63,389 bases of DNA from Mangrovihabitans endophyticus (GCF_014646155.1 NZ_BMMX01000031.1:1-63389), one strand, 5' to 3'. Shown: positions 42,216 to 51,927, numbered from the stretch's first letter. Notes: generated from the sequence alone by a model not told the origin. Numbers and translations: made by a program.

Positions 42216-43193
42216 GTGCTGAGCCCGCCCGACGACCTGGATCCCGACGTGCTGACCGGCGCCCTGACCCGCGAGTGGGGGCTGGCGGTGGCGTCCCTGG
42301 CGTACCGGGAGGCCGGGTTCGGCAGCCATCACTGGGTGGTGACCGACCCGGCCAGCACCGGCTGGTTCGTCACCGTCGACGACCTGCCCGCCAAGCGCCG
42401 GGATGCGGCCGAGGGCCTGGACCGCGCGTTCGCCCGGCTCGGCGGCGCGTTGGACGCCGCCCGCCGGCTGCGCGAGGCGGGCGCGGCGTTCGTGGTGGCG
42501 CCGTTGCCGACGGCCGGCGACGAGCCCGTCATCCGGCTCGGCCAGCGCTACGCCGTCGCGGTCTATCCGCTGGTCGAGGGCGTCGGGTTCGGCTTCGGGT
42601 TCGACGCCTACGCCGATGAGGCACATCGCCGGGGCGCGCTGGAGATGGTGATCGGCGTGCACGCCGCTCCCCCGCCGGTGCGGGACCGCGCCCTCGCCGA
42701 CGACTTCGCGGTGCCGCACCACGACGCGCTGGAGGCCGCGCTGTCCGGTGACGCGGCGAGTGACTGCGGCCCGTACGCGGTCCGGGCCGCCGAGCTGATC
42801 ACCGGCCACGCCGAGCCGATCCGCGCCCTGATGCGCCGGCACGACGAGCTGGCGGCGGGCGCCGACCCACGACGGGCGGTGCTCACCCACGGCGAGCCGC
42901 ACGCCGGCAACACCATGCGCACCGACGCGGGCTGGCGGCTGGTGGATTGGGACACCGCCCTGGTCGCCCCGCCGGAACGGGATCTGTGGTTGATCGGCGG
43001 TGACCTGAGCGCGTACACCGCAGCCACCGGGGTGGAGGTGATGCCGGAGATGCTGGAGATGTACCGCCTGCGGTGGCGCCTGGCGGACCTGGCCGTGGAC
43101 GTGGACCGGTTCCGCCGCCCGCATCCGGGCGACCGCAACGACGACGAGTCGTTCCGGGTGCTGTCCGGCGTGGTCGCCGGAATACGCCCGTAA
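42216..43193 (+). CDS. Aminoglycoside phosphotransferase (APH)-family kinase
   Basis: A 325-residue protein with the Brenner motif HGEPHAGNTM (catalytic Asp replaced by Glu in HGE) and the metal-binding LVDWDTALVAPPERDLW. The N-terminal lobe lacks a clear glycine-rich loop. The HGD-to-HGE change is found in some family members but may alter activity. It forms an operon with the GH3 gene, so a small-molecule or sugar kinase role is more likely than antibiotic resistance (inference). GTG at 42216 is the first start after the GH3 stop. Confidence 0.75.
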   Translation: MLSPPDDLDPDVLTGALTREWGLAVASLAYREAGFGSHHWVVTDPASTGWFVTVDDLPAKRRDAAEGLDRAFARLGGALDAARRLREAGAAFVVAPLPTAGDEPVIRLGQRYAVAVYPLVEGVGFGFGFDAYADEAHRRGALEMVIGVHAAPPPVRDRALADDFAVPHHDALEAALSGDAASDCGPYAVRAAELITGHAEPIRALMRRHDELAAGADPRRAVLTHGEPHAGNTMRTDAGWRLVDWDTALVAPPERDLWLIGGDLSAYTAATGVEVMPEMLEMYRLRWRLADLAVDVDRFRRPHPGDRNDDESFRVLSGVVAGIRP

Positions 43194-43204
43194 CGCGGCG
43201 CGCC

Positions 43205-43210
43205 TAGTCT
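43205..43210 (+). promoter_or_regulatory. -10 element of leaderless phosphofructokinase promoter
   Basis: TAGTCT ends 6 bases before the ATG at 43217. Confidence 0.45.
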
Positions 43211-43216
43211 CGCGGC

Positions 43217-44545
43217 ATGGTGGACGCGCCGCAGACGGACGTGACGACGCTGGGGGAATGCCGCATCGAGTCGCCGCTGGGCGCGCTCGCCGAGCGCCAG
43301 GGCACCACCCGGCACTACGTCCACGAGTCGGACCGGGTGCTGCTGGACGACACGGTCTCGCTGCTCGGCGCGCGGACCTCGGATCCACCCTCGTTCGAGC
43401 CGGGCGGCCCGCGCCGGCGCATCTACTTCGACCCGTCCAAGATCCGCGTCGGCATCGTCACGTGCGGCGGGTTGTGCCCGGGGCTCAACGACGTGATCCG
43501 CGGGCTGGTCCTCTCGCTGACCGCGCACTACGGCGTCACCCGCATCCTCGGGTTCCGCAACGGCTACCAGGGCCTGGTGCCCCGGCACGGCCGCAGCGTG
43601 ATGGAGCTGACGCCGCAGGCGGTGGAGTACGTCAACGAGCACGGCGGCACCATCCTGGGCACCTCGCGCGGCAACCAGGACCCCGAGGAGATCGTCGACA
43701 CCCTCGACCAGCTCGGGGTCAACGTCCTGTTCGTGATCGGCGGGGACGGTTCGATGCGCGGCGCGCAGAGGATCGCCGCGGCGGTGGCCGCCCGGGACCG
43801 CCGCATCGCCGTGGTGGGCGTGCCCAAGACGATCGACAACGACATCCCGTACATCGGGCACAGCTTCGGATTCCAGACCGCGTTCGGGAAGGCGACCGAG
43901 TCGCTGCGAGCGGCGCACACCGAGGCCACCGCGCAGCCCGGCGGCGTCGGTCTGGTGCAGTTGATGGGCCGGCACAGCGGCTTCATCGCCTGCTACGCCG
44001 CGCTCGCCACCAACGACGCCGACTACGTGCTCATCCCGGAGGTGCCGTTCGCCCTGGACGGTTTCCTGCCGCACCTGCGCCAGCGGGTGGCGACGCGGGG
44101 GCACGCCCTGGTGGTGGTCGCCGAGGGCGCCGGGCAGGAACATCTGGCCGAGCTTCCCGCGGCCACCGACGCGTCCGGCAACAAGCGGCTCGGCGACTTC
44201 GGCGACTTCCTGCGCGCCCGGATCCTGGAAACGTTCGCGGCGGCACGCCAGGAGGTCAATCTGAAGTACATCGACCCCAGCTACGTCATCCGCAGCGTGC
44301 CGGCCAACCCGTACGACAGCGTGTACTGCCTGCGGCTTGCGCAGGCCGCCGTGCACGCGGCGATGGCCGGGCGCACCGACATGGTGGTGGGGAGCTGGCG
44401 GGGCCGGTTCGTGCACGTGCCGATCCCGCTCGTGGTCTCCACCCGCAACCAGGTCGACCCGGACGGGGATCTGTGGATGTCGGTGCTGGAGGCGACCGGC
44501 CAGCCCACCGCGTTCCCGGCGCCGCACCGCGCGGCGGCGGCCTGA
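43217..44545 (+). CDS. ATP-dependent 6-phosphofructokinase, long/plant-like type
   Basis: A 442-residue phosphofructokinase with an N-terminal extension of about 75 residues before the core (RVGIVTCGGLCPGLNDVIRG). GGDGSMRGA has the Gly-Asp-Gly-Ser pattern of ATP-using enzymes rather than the GGDD of PPi-dependent ones. PKTIDNDIPYIGHSFGFQTA holds the catalytic Asp and MGRHSGFIA the fructose-6-phosphate site. It differs from the ~340-residue PfkA of many actinobacteria, so it may be a second isoenzyme. Confidence 0.9.
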   Translation: MVDAPQTDVTTLGECRIESPLGALAERQGTTRHYVHESDRVLLDDTVSLLGARTSDPPSFEPGGPRRRIYFDPSKIRVGIVTCGGLCPGLNDVIRGLVLSLTAHYGVTRILGFRNGYQGLVPRHGRSVMELTPQAVEYVNEHGGTILGTSRGNQDPEEIVDTLDQLGVNVLFVIGGDGSMRGAQRIAAAVAARDRRIAVVGVPKTIDNDIPYIGHSFGFQTAFGKATESLRAAHTEATAQPGGVGLVQLMGRHSGFIACYAALATNDADYVLIPEVPFALDGFLPHLRQRVATRGHALVVVAEGAGQEHLAELPAATDASGNKRLGDFGDFLRARILETFAAARQEVNLKYIDPSYVIRSVPANPYDSVYCLRLAQAAVHAAMAGRTDMVVGSWRGRFVHVPIPLVVSTRNQVDPDGDLWMSVLEATGQPTAFPAPHRAAAA

Positions 44546-44594
44546 CACACCCCCGGCGCAGGCTCGGCTTGTGCCGGGTTGGCAAGCTGGGGTG

Positions 44595-45275
44595 GTGATC
44601 TCGTGGATTCGGCGGCTGACGGTGGCCGGTGCCCTGGCGACCGCGGCGGCGGTGCTGATGATGGCGGCCGGCGCGATCTGGGAGCGGGCCGAGTCCGCCG
44701 GGCACGTGTACGCGCCGGAGCAGGTGCCGGACGCTGCGGTGGCCCTGGTGCTGGGCGCGCAAGTGGACTATCCGGGCGCCCGGCCGTCCGCCTTCCTCGC
44801 CGCCCGGCTGGACATCGCCCGGCGGCTGCTCGCCCGCGGCGCGGTGCGCGCCGTGCTGGTCTCCGGAGATCATGCCCGGTGGGCGTACGACGAGCCGGGC
44901 GCGATGACCCGCTGGCTGATCGAGCACGGCGTGTCGCCCAGCCTGATCGTGCAGGACTACGCGGGCTTCGACACCTACGACTCGTGCCAGCGCGCACGCC
45001 GGATCTTCGGCGTGCGGCGGGCGATCGTGGTCACGCAGTCCTACCACGTGGACCGCGCGGTGGCACTGTGCCGCAACGCCGGGATCGACACCGACGGCGT
45101 GGGCGACGACACCGCCCGCGCCTACCCCCGGCAGTGGCTGGCCAGCGCGGTGCGCGAACCACCCGCCGGGGTCAAGGCGCTCTACGACACGCTGTCCGGA
45201 CGGGACCCGGTGTTGCTGGGCCCGAATGAGACCGGCGTCGCGGACGCGCTGCGCACCGCAGCCCGCCGAGGCTGA
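44595..45275 (+). CDS. DUF218 (SanA/YdcF-like) envelope protein
   Basis: A 226-residue protein with an N-terminal signal anchor (about residues 5-27) and a DUF218 domain (ALVLGAQVDYPGARPSAFLAARLDIA, VLVSGDHARWAYDEPGAM, ESSCQ-like DTYDSCQRARRIFG, VTQSYHVDRAVALCRNAGI, quoted in parts). SanA-type proteins affect envelope permeability and vancomycin tolerance in enterobacteria; the function here is unknown. GTG at 44595 lies 6 bases after CAAGCT. Its last 94 bases overlap the DedA gene on the other strand. Confidence 0.85.
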   Translation: MISWIRRLTVAGALATAAAVLMMAAGAIWERAESAGHVYAPEQVPDAAVALVLGAQVDYPGARPSAFLAARLDIARRLLARGAVRAVLVSGDHARWAYDEPGAMTRWLIEHGVSPSLIVQDYAGFDTYDSCQRARRIFGVRRAIVVTQSYHVDRAVALCRNAGIDTDGVGDDTARAYPRQWLASAVREPPAGVKALYDTLSGRDPVLLGPNETGVADALRTAARRG

Positions 45276-45850
45276 GACGCGGACTCCCGCCGGTCCAGCA
45301 GCCGCTGCACCAGCAGCGCGATCCCGGTCACGGCCAACGCGCCCGCCCAGCCGGTGAGCAGCCCGAGGATCGGGCGATCGGCGAAGACCGCGCCGCCTGA
45401 GAACCCGAGCAGGGCCGCCTCGACCGCCCAGAGCAGCACGCCGGCCGCGGTGTACCGGCGGAAGCGTCCCGCCGGGTAGCCGACCGCCCCGGCGGCGAAC
45501 GCCGTGGTCGAGCGCCCGCCGGGCACATACCGGGCGAACATGATGACCAGCCCGCCGCGACGATGCAGCAGGCGATGAGCCCAGTCGTGGGCGCGCCGGG
45601 CGCGACGCAGCACGGTGCGGTTGCTGCGCCGCCCGATCTCGTACGACAGGCAGTCACCGCCGAACGCGCCTGCCGCGGCCGCACCGATCAGCGCGGCCGG
45701 CAACGGCCGGCCGGTGCTCGCGGTGATCACGCCGACCGCGACCACGGTGGACTCGCTGGGCATGAAGGGCAGCACGGCATCCAGCCCCGAGACGAGAAAG
45801 ACGATCACGAGGACCCACGGGGTGCCGGCCAGGGAGCCGAGATCGTGCAT
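45182..45850 (-). CDS. DedA-family membrane protein
   Basis: A 222-residue DedA/SNARE-associated (VTT) protein with LPFMPSESTVVAVG (usual E-P-x-P-SE box), GAFGGDCLSYEIGRR, FARYVPGGRSTTAFAAG and several helices. DedA proteins are undecaprenyl-phosphate or phospholipid carriers supporting envelope homeostasis. The C-terminal 30 residues are encoded over the end of the DUF218 gene and are poorly conserved in character, so the ancestral stop may have been further upstream. Confidence 0.85.
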   Translation of the reverse strand: MHDLGSLAGTPWVLVIVFLVSGLDAVLPFMPSESTVVAVGVITASTGRPLPAALIGAAAAGAFGGDCLSYEIGRRSNRTVLRRARRAHDWAHRLLHRRGGLVIMFARYVPGGRSTTAFAAGAVGYPAGRFRRYTAAGVLLWAVEAALLGFSGGAVFADRPILGLLTGWAGALAVTGIALLVQRLLDRRESASQPRRAAVRSASATPVSFGPSNTGSRPDSVS

Positions 45851-45941
45851 GCCCTCACCATGACGGCCCTACCGGTGCGTCAGATGAACACCGCGGGAAC
45901 GGACATGGACATCCACCGATCCCTGCGTCAGAGTGCCAGGC

Positions 45942-47327
45942 ATGACCTCTCGGCGAGCAGTCCTCTCCGTATCGGCGGCCGCGGCCGTCGCCGCTCCCCT
46001 GGCCGGCGCCGGGGGCGCGACCGCCGGCACCCGCACCGGACCGCGCCCGCAGCGACCCGACCCGCAACTGCGGGAGTTGCTGCGGGAGATCGACCCGCGG
46101 CGCATCGAGGCCGACATCCGGCGCCTGGTCGCCTTCGGCACCCGGCACACCCTGTCCAGCCAGGATGACCCGGAGCGCGGCATCGGCGCGGCCCGGGACT
46201 GGATCTTCGAGCGGATGAGCAGGTACGCGGCCGCGTCCGGTGGACGCATGTCGGTGCGCAAGCAGACCTTCATCCAGCCACCCGCCTCGCGCATCCCGGA
46301 ACCGACACCGATCACCAACGTGATCACCACGTTGCGCGGATCCTCGTCACCGGAGCGCATCTACGTGGTCAGCGGCCACTACGACTCGCGGGCCAGCGAC
46401 GTCATGGACGCCACCAGCGACGCGCCGGGCGCCGACGACGACGCCTCCGGGGTGGCGGCCGTGCTGGAGCTGATCCGCGTGCTGGCCACCCGGCGGACCG
46501 AGGCGACCATCATGCTCGCCGCGGTGGCCGGCGAGGAACAGGGCCTCTACGGGTCGGATCACATGGCCCAGGTGCTGCACGACGCGGGCGCCGACGTGCA
46601 GGCGATGTTCACCAACGACATCATCGGCACCGGCGACGCGCACGACGGCAGCCGCCCCGACCCGCGCAGCGTGCGGCTGTTCGTGGAGGGCGTGCCGACC
46701 ACCGAGACCCCGCAGCAGGCGGCCATCCGGCAGGCGGTGGGCGGCGAGAACGACGGGCCGGCACGGCAGCTCGGCCGGTTCGTCACCGACGTCGCTCAGA
46801 ACGCCCCGACCGGCATGGACGTGCGCGTGGTGTGGCGGCGCGACCGCTACCTGCGCGGCGGCGACCACATCTCGTTCCTGCGTCGCGGCTACCCGGCCGC
46901 CCGGTTCACCGAGCCGCGGGAGAACTTCGCCCACGAACACCAGGATGTGCGGGTGGAAGACGGCGTGCAGTACGGCGACCTCGCCCGGTTCTGCGACTTC
47001 TCCTACATCGCGCGGGTGGCCCGGGTGAACGCCGCGACGCTGTGGTCGCTGGCCCAGGCGCCCGGCACGCCCACGGACGTGGTCATCGACACCACCCAGC
47101 TCACCAACGAGACGACGCTGCGTTGGGCGGCCAACACCGAGGCGGATCTGGCCGGGTACGAACTGCTGTGGCGGGAGAGCACCGCCGCCGATTGGGAACA
47201 CGTGCTGGACGTGGGCGACGCCACGGCGGTGACGGTGGACGTGTCCAAGGACAACGTCCAGTTCGGCGTGCGCGCGGTGGACACCGACGGCCACCGCAGC
47301 CCGGCGGCGGCGCCGGTGCCGTCCTAG
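45942..47327 (+). CDS. Secreted M28 zinc aminopeptidase-like protein
   Basis: A 461-residue protein with a twin-arginine-like signal (MTSRRAVLSVSAAAAVAAPL). The M28 domain has SGHYDSR and PGADDDASGVAAVLEL (first zinc ligands and bridging Asp), AGEEQGLYGS (general base and ligand Glu) and FLRRGYPAARFTE near the last ligand His (NFAHEHQD). A fibronectin-III-like module ends the protein (TLRWAANTEADLAGYELLWRE in parts). Leaderless ATG at 45942 with CAGAGT 7 bases upstream. Confidence 0.88.
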   Translation: MTSRRAVLSVSAAAAVAAPLAGAGGATAGTRTGPRPQRPDPQLRELLREIDPRRIEADIRRLVAFGTRHTLSSQDDPERGIGAARDWIFERMSRYAAASGGRMSVRKQTFIQPPASRIPEPTPITNVITTLRGSSSPERIYVVSGHYDSRASDVMDATSDAPGADDDASGVAAVLELIRVLATRRTEATIMLAAVAGEEQGLYGSDHMAQVLHDAGADVQAMFTNDIIGTGDAHDGSRPDPRSVRLFVEGVPTTETPQQAAIRQAVGGENDGPARQLGRFVTDVAQNAPTGMDVRVVWRRDRYLRGGDHISFLRRGYPAARFTEPRENFAHEHQDVRVEDGVQYGDLARFCDFSYIARVARVNAATLWSLAQAPGTPTDVVIDTTQLTNETTLRWAANTEADLAGYELLWRESTAADWEHVLDVGDATAVTVDVSKDNVQFGVRAVDTDGHRSPAAAPVPS

Positions 47328-47432
47328 GCCCCCGCCCGATGGGCCACCCCGGCGTGCTGGTGACCCGCGGTTGCAGCGCGTAATCTCTCCGATGCCCTGG
47401 ACACGGGCGTTGTCGACGTGTGAGGAGTACTC

Positions 47433-47750
47433 GTGGCCTTCGGCTATGCCGCCAGCATGCGGGCCCAGCCCGGCAAGCGGGACGACGTGATCAAGATCCT
47501 GCTCAGCGGGCTGGACGGGCTGCGCCAGGCGGGATGCTCGGTCTACGCGGTGAGCGTCGAGGATGAGGACCCCGACATGATCCGGATCTACGAGGTGTGG
47601 GAATCCGCGGAGCACCACACCGCCTCGTTGCAACTGCCCGAGACCAAGGCGGCGATCGCCACCGCCATGCCGATGCTCACCGGCGAGTTCACCGCACGCC
47701 ACGGCACGGTCGTGGGCGGCCTGGGCGTGGGCGGCCTGGGCGTGGCATGA
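47433..47750 (+). CDS. ABM-fold (antibiotic biosynthesis monooxygenase-like) protein
   Basis: A 105-residue protein with the dimeric ferredoxin-like pattern FGYAASMRAQPGKRDDVIKIL, then IRIYEVWESAEHHTASLQLPETKAAI. GTG at 47433 has GAGGAG about 7 bases upstream. ABM proteins act as cofactor-free oxygenases or unknown stress proteins. The C-terminus is a low-complexity GGLGVGGLGV. A TAATCT -10-like box lies about 40 bases upstream. Confidence 0.8.
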   Translation: MAFGYAASMRAQPGKRDDVIKILLSGLDGLRQAGCSVYAVSVEDEDPDMIRIYEVWESAEHHTASLQLPETKAAIATAMPMLTGEFTARHGTVVGGLGVGGLGVA

Positions 47751-48184
47751 CCGGATACGAGCGCCACGGCTTCCCGGACGGCACCAGCGACGAACGCGAA
47801 CTGTTCCTGCGCTGGCTGGCATTCCTGCGCGGGGCGGTGCTGCGCAAGGCGCTGGGCGTCAGCGACGAGCAGGCCCGGTGGCGCCCGGGCGGCAAGCTGC
47901 TGCCGCTGGTCGGCATCGTCAACCATCTGACCGGGGTGGAACGCCGGTGGATCGACGGTGACGCGGCCAAACCCGAGGATGAGTACGACCCGCCGCGGCT
48001 GAGCATCACCGAGGCGGTCGCGGCGTACCGGGAACGGGGTGCGCGCACCGACCAGGTGGTGCGCGAGGCGGACCTGACGCCGGGCCTGCGCTTCGTCCTG
48101 ATCCACCTGATCAACGAGACGGCGCGGCATGCCGGGCACGCCGACGCCGTACGGGAACTGCTGGACGGCACGACCGGCGAGTGA
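47747..48184 (+). CDS. DinB/DUF664-family protein
   Basis: A 145-residue four-helix protein. LVGIVNHLTGVERRWIDGD and LIHLINETARHAGHADAVRELLDG carry the spaced histidines of DUF664/DinB metal sites. ATG overlaps the ABM gene stop (ATGA), so they form an operon. Mycothiol- or bacillithiol-dependent transferase activity is possible but unproven. Confidence 0.85.
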   Translation: MTGYERHGFPDGTSDERELFLRWLAFLRGAVLRKALGVSDEQARWRPGGKLLPLVGIVNHLTGVERRWIDGDAAKPEDEYDPPRLSITEAVAAYRERGARTDQVVREADLTPGLRFVLIHLINETARHAGHADAVRELLDGTTGE

Positions 48185-48185
48185 C

Positions 48186-48200
48186 CCCCGCCCTGCGGGG
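48186..48200. terminator. Short GC hairpin between convergent DinB-like and pheT genes
   Basis: CCCCGC/GCGGGG with a 3-base loop, directly after the DinB-like stop codon and 25 bases from the pheT stop. Confidence 0.45.
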
Positions 48201-48224
48201 CCCTCGCCGGTCGGCGCCGACGAC

Positions 48225-50702
48225 CTAGGCTCCGCGCAGCGCGGCGCCCACCCGGGACGCCGCCGCGGCCACCGCCGCGTCCCGCGCGGCCACCGCCTCC
48301 TCGACGGTCAGCGTCCGGTCGGCCGCCCGGAACGTCAGCTTGTACGCCAGCGACCGCTTGCCCGCGCCCAGCCGCTCCGCGGTGTAGACGTCGAAGAGCT
48401 GCACCGACTCCAGCAGCTCCCCCGCGCCCGCGCCGAGCGCCGCCTCCACGTCCGCCGCCGGCACCGCCGCGTCCACCACCAGGGCCACGTCGATCAGCGC
48501 CGGAGGGTACGTGGACAGGCGTTCCGCCTGCACCGGCGGCACCGCCGGGACCGCGTCCAGGTCCAGTTCCACGGCGCAGGTGCGGCGCGGCAACTCGACC
48601 GCCTCGATCACCGCCGGGTGCAGCTCCCCCGCGTACCCGACCACCGCGTCGTCCACCAGCACCTGCGCGCAACGGCCGGGGTGCCACGGGGTGTGCTCGG
48701 CCGCACGCACCGCGACCCGCCCGGCCGGCACGCCCGCCGCGGCCAGCACGGTCCGGGCGGCCTGCACCGCGTCGGCCCATCCGGCCGCGCGGCCCGCGCC
48801 CCACCAGCCCGCCGGTTCGACGTCGCCGGCCAGCACCGCCGCGACATGCCACGGCTGGTCCGGCACATGCGCGTTGGCCGCCGCCCACTGCGCATCGTCC
48901 GGACGCCGGTCCACGCCCATCTCCGGCGCCGCGGACCCGGCCGGGCGGGGACGAAACACCGTGCCCATCTCGTAGAGGGCCAGATCGCGCCGGCCCCGCC
49001 CCAGGTTGCGCTTCAGGGTGGCCAGCAGCGGCGGCAGCAGCGAGGTGCGTAGCTGCGGTTCCTGCTCGGACAGCGGGTTGGTGAGCCGCACCGCGGTACG
49101 CCGCGGGTCGTCGGCGGCCAGCCCGAACTCCTCGTGCGCCTGCGGTGCGACGAACGGGTAGGACAGCACCTCGACGTACCCGGACTCGGCCAGCGCCCGC
49201 GCGACCGTGCGCCGGCGGCGTTGTGCGGGGGTGAGCCCACGGCCGCCGGGTGCCATCGGCAGCACGCTCGGGATGGCGTCGTAGCCGCCCAGCCGGGCCA
49301 CCTCCTCCACCAGATCGGCCGGGTCGATCAGGTCGGGCCGCCACGACGGCGGGGTGACGACCAGCGGCGATTCCCCGGTGACCGCGCAGCCCACCTGGGA
49401 CAGCAGCGCCGTGACCCGGTCCGCCGGGTACCCGACGCCGATGCGCCGCGACGGCAGCTCGGCGGGCAGCGACACCGGCGCGGACGGCGCCACGTGGTCG
49501 ATGTCCAGCACACCCGGATCGACGACGCCACCGGCGTGCGCGGTCAGGATCTGCACCGCCCGTTCCAGGGCGCGCAGCGGCAGTTGCGGGTCGACGCCAC
49601 GCTCCCAGCGCTTGGCCGCCTCGCTGAACAGCCGGTGCCGGCGCGCGGTGCGCCCCACCATCACCGGGTCCCAGTGCGCGGCCTCCAGCAGCACGTCCAC
49701 CGTGCCGGGCTGCCATTCGCTGGTCTCCCCGCCCATCACCGCGGCCAGCGAGATCGGGCCGCTGTCGTCGCAGATCACCATGTCCTCGGCGGACAGCGAC
49801 CGGGCGACCCCGTCCAGGGTGGTCAGCTTCTCCCCGGCGGCGGCACGCCGCACCACCAGGCCGCCGCGCAGCCGGCCCAGGTCGAACACGTGCATCGGCT
49901 GGCCGAGTTCCAGCATCAGGTAGTTGGTGATGTCCACCGGCAGCGAGATGGCGCGGATGCCGGCCGCGATCAGCCGGCGCTGCATCCACTGCGGCGAAGC
50001 GGCGTTCGGGTCGATGCCGCGCACCACCCGCGCCGCGAACCGGTCGCAGCCCACCGTGTCGTCCACCCGAACCGGGTACGGCGGCTCGGGGGTGCCGGGC
50101 GTCGCCGGGCCGGCGGCCGGGTCGGTGAACGCCGAGGAGAACGCGTACGACAACTCGCGCGCCATGCCTCGCACGCTCATCTCGTACCCGCGGTCCGGGG
50201 TGATCTCGACCTCGACCACCACGTCGTCCAGGCCGATCACGCCGCGCGCGTCGGCGCCCGGCTCGGCGGCGCCCTCGCGGAGCACCACAATGCCCGCGTG
50301 CTCGTCGCTGATGCCCAGCTCACGGGCCGAGCAGATCATGCCGGCGGACATCCGGCCGTACGTCTTGCGGGCGCCGATCCGGAACCCGCCGGGCAGTTCC
50401 CCGCCGGGCAGGATGACGACCACCAGGTCACCGGCGGCGTAGTTGCGGGCGCCGCAGACGATCTGCTGCGGCTCGTCGCGGCCCACGTCGACCAGGTTGA
50501 AACGGATCGGCTTCTTGAAGCCGGTCAGCTCCTCGACCTCCAGCACCCGGCCGACGACCAGGTCGCCGGTGACGGTGGCGGCCTGGTCGACGATGGACTC
50601 CACCTCCATGCCCAGGCCGACCAGGGCGGCCTCCAGCTCCACGACGCCGAGCTGGGCGGGCAGTTCCACGTATTCGCGCAGCCAGGACAGTGAGACCTTC
50701 AT
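48225..50702 (-). CDS. pheT: Phenylalanine-tRNA ligase beta subunit
   Basis: An 825-residue subunit of the alpha2-beta2 enzyme that charges tRNA-Phe. N-terminal core MKVSLSWLREYVELP, the tRNA-binding OB fold (residues about 40-150 with FNLVDVGRDEPQQIVCGARN), the B3/B4 editing domain that clears Tyr-tRNA-Phe, and a C-terminal ferredoxin-like anticodon-binding domain (LSTYPPALIDVALVVD). It starts 6 bases after pheS. Confidence 0.96.
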   Translation of the reverse strand: MKVSLSWLREYVELPAQLGVVELEAALVGLGMEVESIVDQAATVTGDLVVGRVLEVEELTGFKKPIRFNLVDVGRDEPQQIVCGARNYAAGDLVVVILPGGELPGGFRIGARKTYGRMSAGMICSARELGISDEHAGIVVLREGAAEPGADARGVIGLDDVVVEVEITPDRGYEMSVRGMARELSYAFSSAFTDPAAGPATPGTPEPPYPVRVDDTVGCDRFAARVVRGIDPNAASPQWMQRRLIAAGIRAISLPVDITNYLMLELGQPMHVFDLGRLRGGLVVRRAAAGEKLTTLDGVARSLSAEDMVICDDSGPISLAAVMGGETSEWQPGTVDVLLEAAHWDPVMVGRTARRHRLFSEAAKRWERGVDPQLPLRALERAVQILTAHAGGVVDPGVLDIDHVAPSAPVSLPAELPSRRIGVGYPADRVTALLSQVGCAVTGESPLVVTPPSWRPDLIDPADLVEEVARLGGYDAIPSVLPMAPGGRGLTPAQRRRRTVARALAESGYVEVLSYPFVAPQAHEEFGLAADDPRRTAVRLTNPLSEQEPQLRTSLLPPLLATLKRNLGRGRRDLALYEMGTVFRPRPAGSAAPEMGVDRRPDDAQWAAANAHVPDQPWHVAAVLAGDVEPAGWWGAGRAAGWADAVQAARTVLAAAGVPAGRVAVRAAEHTPWHPGRCAQVLVDDAVVGYAGELHPAVIEAVELPRRTCAVELDLDAVPAVPPVQAERLSTYPPALIDVALVVDAAVPAADVEAALGAGAGELLESVQLFDVYTAERLGAGKRSLAYKLTFRAADRTLTVEEAVAARDAAVAAAASRVGAALRGA

Positions 50703-50708
50703 GACGCG

Positions 50709-51770
50709 TCAGACCTCCATTCCGAACTGCCGGGTGAAACGCACGTCGCCCTCGACCATGTCGCGCATGTCGGTGACGCCGTCGCGGAACATCAGGGTGC
50801 GCTCGACGCCCATGCCGAACGCGAAGCCGGAGTACCGGTCCGGGTCGATGCCGCACGCGGTGAGCACCCGCGGGTTGACCATGCCGCAGCCGCCCCATTC
50901 CACCCAGCGCGGCCCGTCGCGATGCTGGGCGAACCACACGTCGAACTCGGCGGACGGCTCGGTGAACGGGAAGTAATGCGGACGGAACCGGGTGCGCGCG
51001 TCCGGGCCGAACATCTCCCGGGCGAAGTGGTCCAGCGTGCCGCGCAGATGGGCCATGGAGATGCCCTCGTCCACCACCAGGCCCTCGATCTGGTGGAAGA
51101 CCGGGCTGTGGGTGGCGTCCAGCTCATCGGTGCGGTACGCACGGCCGGGTGCCACCACATAGATCGGCGGCGTCCGGGTGAGCATGGTGCGCACCTGACC
51201 GGGTGACGTGTGGGTGCGCATCACCAGGCCGGGCAGGTCCACATAGAAGGTGTCCATGGCGCCGCGCACCGGGTTGTCCGGGCCGATGTTGAGCGCGTCG
51301 AAGTTGGCCCATTCGAGTTCCAGCTCGGGGCCCTCGACCACCTCGTAGCCCATGCCGATGAACAGGTCGGCCATGCGTTCCATGAGCGTGGTCAGCGGAT
51401 GCCGGGCGCCGCGCGGACGCCGGTCCCACGGCAGGGTGACGTCGACACGTTCCTCGACCAGCACCCGCGCGGCACGTTCCCGCTCCAGATCCACGGCACG
51501 CGCGTCGTACGCCGCCTGCACCGCCTGCCGCGCCTGGTTCACCCGCTTGCCGGCGTCGGCCTTCGCGGCCGGCGGCAGCGAGCCGATCTCCCGACGGGCC
51601 AGCGACACCGGCGCCCGGTCACCCAGGTGGGCCGGCTTCAACGCGCCGAGGGCATCCAGGTCGGGTGCCTCGGTGAACGCCTTCTCGGCGTCCCGCACCG
51701 CGGCGTCGAGCATTTCCGGATCGAGCTGGGCGGCCTGCTTCGGGTCGTACGGATCATTGCGGTAGGACAT
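50709..51770 (-). CDS. pheS: Phenylalanine-tRNA ligase alpha subunit
   Basis: A 353-residue catalytic subunit: N-terminal coiled coil (about 20-95), then class-II motifs HPLTTLMERMADLFIGMGYEVVEGPE (quoted in parts), motif 2 GRAYRTDELDATHSPVFHQIEG (parts) and motif 3 GFAFGMGVERTLM. ATG at 51770 has GGGAG upstream. A TACACT -10-like box at 51869-51874 (minus) could give a promoter separate from the methyltransferase gene. Confidence 0.96.
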   Translation of the reverse strand: MSYRNDPYDPKQAAQLDPEMLDAAVRDAEKAFTEAPDLDALGALKPAHLGDRAPVSLARREIGSLPPAAKADAGKRVNQARQAVQAAYDARAVDLERERAARVLVEERVDVTLPWDRRPRGARHPLTTLMERMADLFIGMGYEVVEGPELELEWANFDALNIGPDNPVRGAMDTFYVDLPGLVMRTHTSPGQVRTMLTRTPPIYVVAPGRAYRTDELDATHSPVFHQIEGLVVDEGISMAHLRGTLDHFAREMFGPDARTRFRPHYFPFTEPSAEFDVWFAQHRDGPRWVEWGGCGMVNPRVLTACGIDPDRYSGFAFGMGVERTLMFRDGVTDMRDMVEGDVRFTRQFGMEV

Positions 51771-51927
51771 GGTCGGGCGAACTCCCTCAACACCGGATGA
51801 GCGCAAACGCTCGTCGGAACCGAGTGCACCGAGCGCAGCGCGGGCCGCGAGGGCTACTCAGGTGGGTCAGTGTACGGATGCACGGCTGGGCCGCCGCCCG
51901 CCGGTCAGGGAGTGAAGCGCGAAAGAG

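Noticed and set aside
42216..43193. Aminoglycoside resistance gene
   Set aside because: Only the general APH fold is visible, the Brenner motif is HGE rather than HGD, and the operon partner is a glycosidase, so a resistance label is not supported.
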